Under the pieces are notes generated by a model. It worked only from the letters and a program-made list of their open reading frames with translations. It did not search any database and was not told where the DNA came from. This document shows positions 24,383 through 33,658 of a stretch of DNA of 64,000 nt, in pieces. The DNA is from Pseudarthrobacter sp. ATCC 49987. GTDB lineage: Bacteria; Actinomycetota; Actinomycetes; Actinomycetales; Micrococcaceae. The DNA is taken from positions 2,790,001 to 2,854,000 of the forward strand of contig NZ_JAABNS010000001.1 in NCBI RefSeq assembly GCF_009928425.1. Direction: 5' to 3'. A program made the translations under genes and the position numbers. The stretch's first letter is position 1. Each line of letters begins with the position of its first letter.

Positions 24383-25222
24383 TTACTTGTACCAGACAGA
24401 AACGCCTCTGTGACCGGAGCACGTTCCGCGATGATTGGCCGAAAAGGACAACGTGCCATCGACACATAGGGCTGTGGCGCCGCTCGCATTCTGCTGAGTT
24501 GGCGCTTGGTTCGCTGCTTGTTGAGCTGCCGCAGCTTGATCCGCAGCTGCTTGCTGGGCGGCTGTCTGCTGGGCTGCCAGCGTGTCAGCGGCCGCTTTGT
24601 CAGCAGCAGCCTTGTCAGCAATTGCCTTGTCTGCAATTGCTTTGTCCGCAGCAGCCTTATCAGCTGCCACCTTGTCTGCCGCGGCTTTATCCGAAGCTTG
24701 CTTCTGAGCCACGACCCGTTTGGACTCGGACTCGGACATCCACACCAGACGCTGATCGCTTCCCATGGTGCATATGAAGAGGTCGCCGGTGTAATTCCGT
24801 GTCTCGCTTGCGGTAAGACACGCCGAGTTGGCCGGGCTCGTGGCTGTGGGCGTTGCAGTGGGCGTTGCAGTGTCCGACTGCTGCGCGGAGGCTACCAAGG
24901 CCGACTTATCGGAGACGACGCTTGGGGCCGCGGTAGCGGCCGCCACACCCGCCCCCACGATGAAGGCAACAACACCAGACACTGCCACCAAACCTGCTGA
25001 CTTCCGGTGCGGAAGCCCGACCCAGGATTTCCGCTTGAAGAGCAGGGCGTACAACCCAGTGAGCACGGCTACGATTCCGAGAATCAAGAGGACCCCGCCA
25101 ACGCCGCCCACCGCAGCGAAGATTATGACCAGAAACAGCACCAATGCTGCCACTATCCAAAATGACACAGAGGGCTGCCAGCGGCGCTTTGGGCGCGAGG
25201 CAGCGCCAGGACTTTCGATCAT
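24383..25222 (-). CDS. Membrane-anchored modular protein with C-terminal DUF3761 domain
   Basis: A 279-residue protein from the ATG at 25222, which has GGGGGA upstream; an in-frame ATG at 25234 is weaker. Two hydrophobic segments come first (FWIVAALVLFLVIIFAAVGG, and GVLLILGIVAVLTGLYALLF), then a third (GLVAVSGVVAFIVGAGVAAA). A two-cysteine module follows (ACLTASETR to LFICTM, then WMSESESKRV), then AADK-type coiled-coil repeats of about 80 residues. The C-terminal DUF3761 unit is CVDGTLSFSANHRGTCSGH. The module and coiled coil parallel the excalibur protein at 18611-19369. The repeats are coding, not a satellite. Function unknown. Confidence 0.85.
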   Translation of the reverse strand: MIESPGAASRPKRRWQPSVSFWIVAALVLFLVIIFAAVGGVGGVLLILGIVAVLTGLYALLFKRKSWVGLPHRKSAGLVAVSGVVAFIVGAGVAAATAAPSVVSDKSALVASAQQSDTATPTATPTATSPANSACLTASETRNYTGDLFICTMGSDQRLVWMSESESKRVVAQKQASDKAAADKVAADKAAADKAIADKAIADKAAADKAAADTLAAQQTAAQQAAADQAAAAQQAANQAPTQQNASGATALCVDGTLSFSANHRGTCSGHRGVSVWYK

Positions 25223-25436
25223 TGTTTCCCCCATAGAAGATGTGACGCGGTGTGCGGCTGGGTCAATATAACACCCGTTCTCGCCACCGTTCCACTGATG
25301 CGCATCCCGGGAAGGCCGGAGATTGTTCAGACGCAGTGCAAATCGGGCCGCGGTTTCGTTGAGCGCAATCCCACCGGCATGCTCGATGGCCCAATACCTC
25401 TCGGGCGCAATGCAAAGCAAGCGGCGCTCTGCCCAT

Positions 25437-25469
25437 GAAAAAGGGGCCCCAAGGATTCCCCTGGGGCCC
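25437..25469 (-). terminator. Intrinsic terminator after the 25486-25812 gene
   Basis: On the minus strand GGGCCCCA pairs with TGGGGCCC around a ten-base loop and is followed by CCTTTTT, the classical hairpin plus T-tract. It lies 16 bases past the stop codon at 25486. Confidence 0.85.
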
Positions 25470-25485
25470 GTCGGCGCCGCCGCGG

Positions 25486-25812
25486 CTACGCGGGGCGCAA
25501 AGCGCTGGTCACGTCTCCAAACAGCTGATCGATGAGCTTGGCGGTCCGCGAGCCCTGCTGGATCTGCCCGCCCACTTTGCCCACGCCGTTAACCTTCAGA
25601 GTCGAGCCACCTTCCGCGGGAACGACCTGGGCTGTGAACTTCTCTCCCCACGTGAATGCGCTAGCACCGCTGCTGAAGGTGCAGAGCATGGTGAAATCGT
25701 CCGCGGACTTGAGCGAGAAACGCTTCTTGACCGCACCCTGGAGTGCGGAAAACGCGGCGGCCGGCGGTACCGGCAGGTAGAGCTCATTGCTCTGCTGGTT
25801 GTTCCCAAACAT
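25486..25812 (-). CDS. Small conserved-looking hypothetical protein
   Basis: A 108-residue soluble protein starting MFGNNQQSNELYLPVPPAAA, with ATG at 25812 and GGGGGA upstream. The pattern of alternating strands (LYLPVP, FTMLCTFSSG, FTAQVVPAEG, TLKVNGVG) around a helix (AFSALQGAVKK) looks like a START/SRPBCC-type or related small alpha-beta fold. No motif fixes a family. It has its own terminator and seems monocistronic. The 25813-26103 gap upstream shows no gene. Confidence 0.7.
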   Translation of the reverse strand: MFGNNQQSNELYLPVPPAAAFSALQGAVKKRFSLKSADDFTMLCTFSSGASAFTWGEKFTAQVVPAEGGSTLKVNGVGKVGGQIQQGSRTAKLIDQLFGDVTSALRPA

Positions 25813-26103
25813 TGATTGTCCCCCTATGAAAATTGCGACCGCTGAGCGGCCGATTGCTGACAGGAGTCATCTTAGTTCCGACATTCGTGAGCGGAGCTCC
25901 TATGCTGTCGACACGCTGACCGCCATTTCCGCAGCGCCGCATGGCCGCACGGCGGTCGGATTGACCGCCTGAGAATTGTGCCCAGTCGGGACGCCCAGAA
26001 CTCCTTTAAACGCAATACAAGGCTCCGGGGTGGAAAACTCGGTCCGCTGCTGTGGCTCGCTAGACTCAGGGCAGCATCCGCAGTGGCAAGAGTTAGGACA
26101 CGA

Positions 26104-27078
26104 GTGAACCGCGAGGAACAGGACCAGGCTCTGGCGTTGGCAGAGGAACTCCTTCAAGACATCGAATTGGATCGAACCACGGTTGACAAGCAAGTGCTGA
26201 AGGCGTCGAGACTCGCACGTTTGATGAACGATGAAAAGATTTCAGACTGGCTAAGAAGGGAGCGTCAAGGCTATTCCGCCAAGGACGTTGACTACACGTA
26301 CTTCGTCCGAACATCGCGGAAGTATATGAAATCGGAGCATCACGTTTTCTCCAGCGCCGCGCAAATCCAGGCCAAAGTGGAGACATACGAACGTGAACTG
26401 GCATCCATGCGGATACCAAACGTATCGGGCGAGTGGGCCAACAAAGTGAATGTCGATGCACTAAATCGAATGACTAACACCCGTAATATGATCGTTAAGC
26501 AGAGGGGGATACTGGCTTCCGTCTCAGGGCATCTCCATACCTTTGCATCCGCGACATACCACTCGCTTCGTTTCAGCACGACGCAAAACACGATGTTCGA
26601 GAAAGCCAAAGAGGAAATTGACTCACTGCTCTTGCAGCTTGACGAAAACACGCTCAGGAGGATTGACTCGGCATACTCCAACTTGCAGGCCGAGGACGCG
26701 GAATCAATCTCAGGGGCGATGAATAGCCTGAGGCGATTGATCGACGGCTTCACAGACGCGGTATTTCCGCCCACGCATGAAACGCGGCCTCACCCCCAGG
26801 CGGGTAAACCTGCCATCCAGCTTGGTCAGCAACAACGCATGAACAGGTTGCGTGCCTTCATCGACGACCATGCATTGAGCAAGTCGAGAGCCAAGCGCCT
26901 CGGAGAATCCGCCGAGTCCATCTACGCAAGAGTCTCGAACGGGGTGCACAACGACGCGTCGAAGACAGAAGCGGATTACTTGTTCCTGACAACGTACGTG
27001 CTTCTTGGGGAAATATTGAACCTCAAAGCGAAGTCTCATGAAACAACCATGACCGTCACTGTTGGAGAAAACTCCTGA
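26104..27078 (+). CDS. AbiTii-like abortive-infection protein
   Basis: A 324-residue protein from the GTG at 26104. Residues 1-95 match the AbiTii domain: QALALAEELLQDIELDRTT, KQVLKASRLARLM and WLRRERQGYS. The C-terminal part (AFIDDHALSKSRAKRLGES, RVSNGVHNDAS, LFLTTYVLLGEIL) is the conserved second half seen in long members. Lactococcal AbiT is a two-gene abortive-infection system; the second gene is not visible here. It stands next to two helicase loci, which fits a phage-defence island. The base composition is less GC-rich than the flanking metabolic genes. The gap after it (27079-27358) shows nothing. Confidence 0.78.
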   Translation: MNREEQDQALALAEELLQDIELDRTTVDKQVLKASRLARLMNDEKISDWLRRERQGYSAKDVDYTYFVRTSRKYMKSEHHVFSSAAQIQAKVETYERELASMRIPNVSGEWANKVNVDALNRMTNTRNMIVKQRGILASVSGHLHTFASATYHSLRFSTTQNTMFEKAKEEIDSLLLQLDENTLRRIDSAYSNLQAEDAESISGAMNSLRRLIDGFTDAVFPPTHETRPHPQAGKPAIQLGQQQRMNRLRAFIDDHALSKSRAKRLGESAESIYARVSNGVHNDASKTEADYLFLTTYVLLGEILNLKAKSHETTMTVTVGENS

Positions 27079-27358
27079 CTTCCGAGCACTACGGGAGCCT
27101 GCGAGCGTCACGAGAGGGCCATGTCGCGCGGCCCAGCTCGCCAGCCGCCGTGGTACTGAAGGAGGTGCATGCCGACGTCGGGAAGGCCGGGCTGGCTGTC
27201 ACGAGACGCAATGCATAACGGTCAGTCCGAGGAGTTGAGCAACTGGGGCGAGCATCTGGTGTGTCTGGTAATTCCGGCAGGCCCAAGTTGAGGTCGATGA
27301 GTTAGGAGAGATCCCCCGCAGGTCATGTTCAGGGGGACTAGGTATCTTCCGATGTCAG

Positions 27359-30300
27359 CTATTGAGCTACGGCGGCCGCCGTCGCAAACACGTCCGCCGG
27401 CATCGGCCGGTGCAGCTTCCAGGTAATGGCGATCGGCCTCTCCCCCGAATGCTGCACATAGTCCACCTGGCCGAGGCACATGTAGGGAACGGTCAGCCCC
27501 GTCTCGTCTTCCGAGGTATCCCGGGTGAACATCAGGATCTTCGAACCGTGCGCAGTCCGGTCCAGGTACCGTTTGCCCGTCGGACTCCCCGGCGACGTCG
27601 CGTTCTGCGATTCCCAGTGGAACAGTTCCGGGCTGATGGCGTAGTCCTTGTACATCGTCGTGGCCGCATGCTTCTTGTCGTCCTTGTTGAGCGTGACAAA
27701 GAAGGCGTCCGTGGAGGTCTGAGGGCACCAGGCGACCCCCTCGCGGTGCTGCACGTTTTTGCCGAGCTCCAGCGACCCGTATTGGAGTGCGGCCAGTATC
27801 TCCTCACGCCGGTAGGTCGCGTGCGAGAGCAGCGGAACGTGCTGCAGCCCCGTACCCAAACCCTTGGCTGCATGCTTTGACGCTGCCACTCCGAGCTTCA
27901 CGAGCTGACGGATCTCGCTGCAGACAAACTGGTAGCCGCGCAGATAGTCCAGGCCGGCGTCGTACGACTGGAAACCGCCGCCGTCGTCCCAGAGGGTGTA
28001 AAACAGCATGCGCGCGAACGTCTGCTCGCGCATGCCGAGGTCCGCGTAGCGGAGCGCGTCGGCGCCGACGAGCATCGAGTAGGCCTCGGCGCGCTCTGGA
28101 TCGTCCACATGGATCAGCGCTGCCATGCGGCCGAGGAGCTTCTTCTCGTCGGCATCGGACAGCTCCTGTATCTTTCCGCTGAGGACGGCCTCCAACGGAG
28201 AGAACCCCTCGATCAACCCGGCCTGGCGAAGGTAGCCGGTCCACGAATCCTTGGTCGACCGGTAAATCGACTTCGCGTCATTCCCAGACCGCTCCAGATA
28301 CGCCTCCAGCTCGGTCTCCGCGTACGAGGCGATGTCCCGGACCAGCTGCGCCCGGTTGAACCGCAGCTGCGCCTTGATGTTGTCCAGCACGACCTTCTGC
28401 GCCACTCGGTCCAGCACGATCTGCGAGCCCGACGGCAGATAGGGGAATTCGTCCTCGACGGCCTTTTCCAGCTCCTTGCGCCCGTAGCCGGTGAGCGCCC
28501 GGTAGCGCAGATCGAAGCGGAACTCACGGCGTTGCTGGCCGATGAAGTCCATGACAGTCAGCACCGCTTTGCCCTCGGCACGGCGCAGCCCGCGCCCCAG
28601 CTGCTGGAGGAAGATCGTGGCGCTCTGCGTGGGCCGGAGCAGCAGGATGGTGTCCACCTGCGGCAGGTCCAGGCCTTCGTTGAAGAGGTCGACGGCGAAG
28701 ATGCAGTTGATCTCCCGGGTGCGGAGCCGGTCCAGTGCCGCCGCGCGGTCAGCGTCGTCGGTGCTCCCGTCGACGGCAACGGAGGCGATGCCGGCGCGGT
28801 TGAATACCAGCGCCATGTAGTGGGCGTGCTGCACCGAGACGCAGAAGCCGATGGCCCGCATGTGGTCCGTGCTGGTCACCTTGTCGCGCAGTTCGCGGAT
28901 CACCTTGGCAGCGCGGGCATCGTTGCCGGTGTACAGGTTGCTCAGTTGCGCGGTGTCGTAGTTGCCGCGTTTCCACTCCAGCTGGCTCAGGTCGACGTCG
29001 TCCGAGACGCCGAAGTAGTGGAACGGCACCAGCAGGTCGGCTTCCAGGGCATCCCAGAGGCGCAGTTCGCTGGCGGTGCGGCCGTCGAAGAACTGCTTCG
29101 CGACGTCGACGCCGTCACCGCGTTCCGGCGTCGCCGTCAGTCCGAGGAGCTGCTGCGGCTGGAGGTGGTCCAGCAGCCGGCGGTAGGTGGGCGCCATGGC
29201 GTGGTGGAACTCGTCGATGACGACAACGTCGAAGAAGTCCGGTTCCAGCTGCTCGATGCCGAGGGAGGACAGCGACTGGACGGAGGCGAAGATGTGCTTC
29301 CACTGCCGGGGTTTGTGTTCCCCGACATAGAGCTCGCCGAAGACGCCGTTCTGCATGACGTCTCGGTAGGTGCGCATGGCCTGTTTGAGGATTTCCTGGC
29401 GGTGGGCGACGAACAGCAGTTTCAGGTCGCGGCCGGCCGCCTCGCAGAGGCGCTTGTAGTCCAGCGCGGCGATGACCGTCTTCCCGGTGCCCGTGGCCGC
29501 GACCACGAGGTTGTGGTTGAAGCCCTTGAGCCGTTCGGCTTCCAGGTCCTCGAGCATCTCTTCCTGGTGGAGGTACGGCTGGACTTCGAGGCCGGTGGCT
29601 GCCCCCGGGATGGCCGTGCGCCGGCCGCCGTTGCGTTCGAGGGCGGCGTCCAGTTTTTCGCCGTCGCGTTCCGGGTCGTAGCTTTGGAAGGCGCGCTGTG
29701 CCCAGTAGCTGTCGAAGGTGACCTCGAACTTGTTCAGCAGGGCGGGCGTGCCGACGGAGCTGAGCCGGACGTTCCATTCGAGGCCGTCCAGCAGGGCTGC
29801 CTGGCTGAGGTTGGAGCTGCCGACATAGGCGGTGTCGAATCCTGAGTCCCGGCGGAACAGCCAGGCCTTGGCGTGGAGGCGCGTAGCCTGCGTTTCATAG
29901 CTGATCTTCACCTCGGCCCCGTAACGCGAGACGAGTTCGTCGATGGCGCGGCGTTCTGTGGCACCCATATAGGTGGTGGTGATGACGCGGAGTTTCGCGC
30001 CGCGCTCTTTGAGTTGTTCGAGCGCGGGGTGGAGGAGGCGCAGCCCGGTCCAGCGGACGAAGGCGCAGAGGAGGTCTACGGTGTTGGCGGACTCGATCTC
30101 GGTTCGGAGTTCCGCGGCGAGGTTCGGATCGTCTTTGCTGTTGGTAAGGAGGGCGGAATCGCTCAGTTTGGTGGTGGGCCGGCGAAGGTTGCGGCGTTTC
30201 AGGGTGTCCGGGCGGTACAGGGACTGGAGCTGGGTGGGACCTTCGGCGATGCGATCTGTGTGGTGAAGCTCTTTGAGGAGCTTGTTTGCGAGGGCCACGC

Positions 30301-30514
30301 GTTCCGTTGGCTTGGCTGCGGCCAGCGCCTGGCGAACGGCGTCGGCAACGTGACGGGAGAGGATGTCCGGGCTGTCTTCATCATCCATGTCTGCGAAGAT
30401 CGGCTGCAACTCTGCTGCTTGGTCCAGGCGTGTGCCGAGTAAATCAGTACTGAGTAGTTCGTACAAGCCCTCGGGCAGCTGCTCCGCTGCCATTCCCCCA
30501 ATGAAATTAGTCAC
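27359..30514 (-). CDS. DUF3427 DEAD/DEAH-type helicase with N-terminal phospholipase-D-like nuclease domain
   Basis: A 1051-residue protein from a GTG start. Residues about 140-260 form a PLD-like nuclease with one HxK motif (RLHAKAWLF, H213/K215) and GSSNLS. The SF2 helicase core follows, with Walker A VVAATGTGKT at 337-346, VVIDEFHHA, LLGLTATPERGDG, and QLGRGLRRAEGKAVL for motif VI. The C-terminal 350 residues are DUF3427. Proteins of this layout recur in defence islands and may act alone or with restriction systems. It converges with the AbiTii-like gene, leaving 280 bases between the stops. Confidence 0.9.
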   Translation of the reverse strand: MTNFIGGMAAEQLPEGLYELLSTDLLGTRLDQAAELQPIFADMDDEDSPDILSRHVADAVRQALAAAKPTERVALANKLLKELHHTDRIAEGPTQLQSLYRPDTLKRRNLRRPTTKLSDSALLTNSKDDPNLAAELRTEIESANTVDLLCAFVRWTGLRLLHPALEQLKERGAKLRVITTTYMGATERRAIDELVSRYGAEVKISYETQATRLHAKAWLFRRDSGFDTAYVGSSNLSQAALLDGLEWNVRLSSVGTPALLNKFEVTFDSYWAQRAFQSYDPERDGEKLDAALERNGGRRTAIPGAATGLEVQPYLHQEEMLEDLEAERLKGFNHNLVVAATGTGKTVIAALDYKRLCEAAGRDLKLLFVAHRQEILKQAMRTYRDVMQNGVFGELYVGEHKPRQWKHIFASVQSLSSLGIEQLEPDFFDVVVIDEFHHAMAPTYRRLLDHLQPQQLLGLTATPERGDGVDVAKQFFDGRTASELRLWDALEADLLVPFHYFGVSDDVDLSQLEWKRGNYDTAQLSNLYTGNDARAAKVIRELRDKVTSTDHMRAIGFCVSVQHAHYMALVFNRAGIASVAVDGSTDDADRAAALDRLRTREINCIFAVDLFNEGLDLPQVDTILLLRPTQSATIFLQQLGRGLRRAEGKAVLTVMDFIGQQRREFRFDLRYRALTGYGRKELEKAVEDEFPYLPSGSQIVLDRVAQKVVLDNIKAQLRFNRAQLVRDIASYAETELEAYLERSGNDAKSIYRSTKDSWTGYLRQAGLIEGFSPLEAVLSGKIQELSDADEKKLLGRMAALIHVDDPERAEAYSMLVGADALRYADLGMREQTFARMLFYTLWDDGGGFQSYDAGLDYLRGYQFVCSEIRQLVKLGVAASKHAAKGLGTGLQHVPLLSHATYRREEILAALQYGSLELGKNVQHREGVAWCPQTSTDAFFVTLNKDDKKHAATTMYKDYAISPELFHWESQNATSPGSPTGKRYLDRTAHGSKILMFTRDTSEDETGLTVPYMCLGQVDYVQHSGERPIAITWKLHRPMPADVFATAAAVAQ

Positions 30515-30583
30515 TGCGCCAGGCTATGGCCCGCCCGGACAAATTGCGAGTCGGATCAAGCGTCCTCAGAGTCGTTCTGGTCG

Positions 30584-31237
30584 TCATAACCGGAGATGGA
30601 GTCCGAGCCCCTCCTCCGCGGACAGGCAATCGGTGCCCAGAGAACCAAAAGCCAGAGCCTCGAAAAAGTCTCCGTGGAGAACGTGAAGCTTCGGATAGAA
30701 GTGGCGGTAGACGAAATCGACAAATCTTCCGACTCGAATCGGCGCAGAACAAGCGATCCGACATGTCGAAGAGTTGATCGTCAAGTGCGACGCAGGGTGG
30801 CCGGGCTTCGCCTGGGCTGGTGCGAAATCAAATCGCAGAGGAGAACGCAATCTTACATCGCCCAGCTTCTCAAGCTTATAGAGCTCCACGGCATCGCCCG
30901 GAGTCATTTCCAGCATGATGCCAGAATCAATATCAAAGGGACACGGGACGTATGCCAACCGATGACCTGACACCTCACCCTCGTCGAAATCATAGGAAAT
31001 TTGGAGGAGAGAACCATCCATTAATATGGCAGAGTAGTGTCCGTCTATTATCCATTGATGATATTGCTCGATGGTCGGATCGCCCCTGTAAGTAAGAAAG
31101 CCGCTTCCTTTCCCTGCAGCCCAAGAAATCGTACTTACCGTCTTTGACACAGCATTGGTAAAATATGCCAAATCCTTCTTCTGCATATAATCTAGGATAT
31201 TTTGAGTTTCCTGATGCAGGCTATTCCAATCACTCAT
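30584..31237 (-). CDS. DUF2290 protein, partner of the adjacent helicase
   Basis: A 217-residue protein. The ATG at 31237 (MSDWNSLHQE) overlaps the helicase stop by eight bases, so the two are translated together. The DUF2290 pattern is visible: AILMDGSLLQISYDFDEG, RLAYVPCPFD, LRSPLRFDF, HPASHLTINSSTCRI and DFVYRHFYPKL. The biochemical role is unknown. The helicase-DUF2290 pairing is one I recall being listed as a putative defence unit, which was not verified here. Confidence 0.8.
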   Translation of the reverse strand: MSDWNSLHQETQNILDYMQKKDLAYFTNAVSKTVSTISWAAGKGSGFLTYRGDPTIEQYHQWIIDGHYSAILMDGSLLQISYDFDEGEVSGHRLAYVPCPFDIDSGIMLEMTPGDAVELYKLEKLGDVRLRSPLRFDFAPAQAKPGHPASHLTINSSTCRIACSAPIRVGRFVDFVYRHFYPKLHVLHGDFFEALAFGSLGTDCLSAEEGLGLHLRL

Positions 31238-33362
31238 CTCTATCAGGCATGGCGGGTTCCGAAGAAGAAATTTTGCTCCGGAAATCCAATGGCAGATCAT
31301 CCAAAGATAATGAGCCATTTTTCAAAGCATTCAGCAGGTTCTCCAAAATCCCCTCTGCGGGTGCAAGAGTTGATCCCACATTCTCCTGATGTCGCAATAC
31401 GGCCAAGGACTCAGCGCTGGGGATATTAAATTCCAATTTGTAATCAGAACGAACAATTTTATCGATCTCATCACGGATAACAGAAATCCTGGCCCCAAAA
31501 CCGCAAACGCGTACCCACGCGCGGCTTCTAGTAATGGCTGTGAACAAAGTGTTTCGTCGTGAAACGTGATTCTGACCGAGGACGGTTCGCTGTGCATCCA
31601 GGACGTAGACCATTGGGGCCTCATTGCCCTTGGCGCGATGAATGTGGGTTATCGCAACCGATCCGTCCCTGAAGACCTCGTCTTGGCTTGAGTTGACGCC
31701 GACCAAATGAGCAGCAATGCCAAGACGGGCAAGCATTGATATAATGGCGGCGGCGCGCGACTTTGCAGTGTAGGCATCGGGAAGGACAATCAAGATGTCA
31801 TCTGATTCAAGCTCGTCATGACCGAGGTTAATACGGATTTGCTCCGCCACCCAACGATCCTGCTGTTCTTCCACTTCAAAAGCGTGAACCGAAAGTGCAT
31901 CGCTGTCGCTGAGCAGCGTACGGAAATACTCCGGCGTGTGACGACTGGATCTTTGTAGGGAGACGCGCTCACCCAACTCAAGCTTCCCGGCCTTTACGTC
32001 ATACCCGATTTCCGACCAGAGTTTCGGGTTGTCCGGATGTTGAACGAGACCTTCAGTTCTATAAACACCTATTCCCAGTCCGTGCGCCACTGCCAGCGCC
32101 CATGGCGTATTGCGATAGCAAACCGGTAGGATAATGTCCCGCTGAGGAGCATTTTCCGCCTGGTGAAGACTGACCAAACTTTCGCCATCCTCACCTTTTC
32201 CGAAAAGCTCATCCGTTTCTGGCATCATGGCTTCTGAAAGCTTCTGGAGCTCGTCAAAGCCCCAAACAATTCTCTTTGGCTCCCGCGTAAACTTGTAGAT
32301 CAGCTGAAAGAACTCCGGAGGAAGATCCTGAGCCTCATCAATAAGCACGGCGTCAAACAAAGGAACTACGTCAATACCCCGAGAATAGTCTAAAAGCTCC
32401 CTACAGATACCCTGAAACGCGTTATCGCGACCATACATTCCGCTGGCATAAGCAAAGTCGCGAATAGGCGCATTTAGGCTCGAAGCAATCCGACTGTAGA
32501 TCCCCGACTTGCTGGCCGACCCCCATGAATGAAGAACCTGCAACTTGGCAGGGTCTGGCCTGTCGCTCATGTGCTCAAATGTGAACCTTGTGATTAAATC
32601 GTCTATTTGCTGATACAGGGCACGGGACTGAAAAGTAAAAGCGATATCCCATGTTGGATTATTTGAGTGAAGAAGAGCCGCTTTCAGTGCGAGGACTACG
32701 GTCTTCCCAGAACCTGCCAGACCGCGAATTCTTTGGGGCCCGTCAGGTGTCTCGATGGCTGCAGCTTGCTGCCAACGGTCGAGATTGGCAATCGATTTTT
32801 CGATTATTTTCAGTTTGGATCCACGAGAACCCTCACGGATGGCGTCAACCCGCTTCTTCAAGGGTTTGATGTTCGTAACACGCTGGAGGACAGAAAGAAG
32901 CCTCGCCACTAGGGCGTCGTCCAATGGATCAAGACTCTGCAACCATTCGGACAGTTGCCCGAATGAGAGGTACACACCATCCGTTTCGGGTACTTCTCCG
33001 ATTGGGTGTGGGTACAGCGTCACGGTATTGACATCGAAAGCTAGTCCCCGCCTGTGCCGGAGTGACTCATGCCTGCGAAGATGCGCCTCTAGCCCGGTAA
33101 AGAGTCGGTCCTGATCTCCGATTGCTTCCTCCCAGCTTGGAGCATCCGAAGGGCTTTCGTCGGCAAATCGAAACGCGACAATCCCATGATCGGGGCTGAC
33201 CAGGATGGCGTCGACATTTATCGGTTCATCCGCAGTCGCCAGAAGCGGATAGCCAAGGTACAGCGTCCCTGAAGTGTTCAACTCCGTGAGAACCGCTATC
33301 AACATAGCCGCCGCGGGCTGGTTCTTGCCCGTCCCCATAATGATTGTGAGATTCTTTGTCAC
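31230..33362 (-). CDS. UvrD/PcrA-like superfamily 1 helicase with N-terminal NERD-like region
   Basis: A 710-residue protein if it starts at the GTG at 33362, which overlaps the upstream small ORF's stop as GTGA and has AGAGG five bases upstream. A GTG at 33368 is also possible. The N-terminal 110 residues (VDAILVSPDHGIVAFRF) resemble nuclease-related NERD-type folds. The helicase core has GLAGSGKTVVL (about 214), VLIDEAQDLPPEFF, THIHRAKGNEAPMVYV and NTLFTAITRSRAWVRV. It is coupled to the DUF2290 gene by an eight-base overlap. It probably unwinds or cuts invading DNA. Confidence 0.85.
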   Translation of the reverse strand: MTKNLTIIMGTGKNQPAAAMLIAVLTELNTSGTLYLGYPLLATADEPINVDAILVSPDHGIVAFRFADESPSDAPSWEEAIGDQDRLFTGLEAHLRRHESLRHRRGLAFDVNTVTLYPHPIGEVPETDGVYLSFGQLSEWLQSLDPLDDALVARLLSVLQRVTNIKPLKKRVDAIREGSRGSKLKIIEKSIANLDRWQQAAAIETPDGPQRIRGLAGSGKTVVLALKAALLHSNNPTWDIAFTFQSRALYQQIDDLITRFTFEHMSDRPDPAKLQVLHSWGSASKSGIYSRIASSLNAPIRDFAYASGMYGRDNAFQGICRELLDYSRGIDVVPLFDAVLIDEAQDLPPEFFQLIYKFTREPKRIVWGFDELQKLSEAMMPETDELFGKGEDGESLVSLHQAENAPQRDIILPVCYRNTPWALAVAHGLGIGVYRTEGLVQHPDNPKLWSEIGYDVKAGKLELGERVSLQRSSRHTPEYFRTLLSDSDALSVHAFEVEEQQDRWVAEQIRINLGHDELESDDILIVLPDAYTAKSRAAAIISMLARLGIAAHLVGVNSSQDEVFRDGSVAITHIHRAKGNEAPMVYVLDAQRTVLGQNHVSRRNTLFTAITRSRAWVRVCGFGARISVIRDEIDKIVRSDYKLEFNIPSAESLAVLRHQENVGSTLAPAEGILENLLNALKNGSLSLDDLPLDFRSKISSSEPAMPDRDE

Positions 33363-33616
33363 TGCCACCTCTTAGCTCGGTCCCTTTTAGAAGCATAAGC
33401 TTCCTGCGGGGTCTCGATGACATCCGCAAGGTGGTGCGCCACGGCCAACTCAGCCTTGCATACCGAGGCGCCCAGGAATGACGCGCGTGCTCTAGACCTC
33501 ATGACGGCACACAGGGCTGTGTTCTCGGATCCCGCGAGAGTCAGCAGGGTGACCGACGGCCGCGGTATCAACCTCCCGCGAGCAAACTGGTCCTCGGGGC
33601 CGTTTACGAAACGCAA
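33359..33616 (-). CDS. Small ORF upstream of the helicase-DUF2290 pair
   Basis: An 85-codon frame whose TGA overlaps the helicase GTG as GTGA. This kind of junction suggests a real, coupled gene. The C-terminal two thirds (CAVMRSRARASFLGASVCKA, then AHHLADVIETPQEAY) read as a basic helical protein. The start is unclear: TTG at 33616 is weak and other candidates lack a ribosome site. No family was recognised. It could be a regulator or third component of the defence operon, or a non-coding leader. Confidence 0.42.
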   Translation of the reverse strand: MRFVNGPEDQFARGRLIPRPSVTLLTLAGSENTALCAVMRSRARASFLGASVCKAELAVAHHLADVIETPQEAYASKRDRAKRWQ

Positions 33617-33658
33617 CGCGATCCCCCGACCACCCCCTACTGTTGATCCTGCACCTAA

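Noticed and set aside
24560..24720. Tandem repeats that could suggest a CRISPR or minisatellite
   Set aside because: They have a three-codon to five-codon period and encode the AADK coiled coil in frame on the minus strand; no spacer structure.
23512..24777. Plus-strand open frame of 421 codons across the DUF4236/DUF3761 region
   Set aside because: Its end is the reverse of the AADK coiled-coil repeats and it has no domain signal.
27079..27358. Gap between the AbiTii-like and helicase genes as a possible AbiTi partner gene
   Set aside because: No open frame with a plausible start or AbiTi-like sequence was seen.
28109..29845. Plus-strand open frame of about 578 codons inside the DUF3427 helicase gene
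   Set aside because: Composition typical of an antisense shadow, while all helicase motifs lie on the minus strand.
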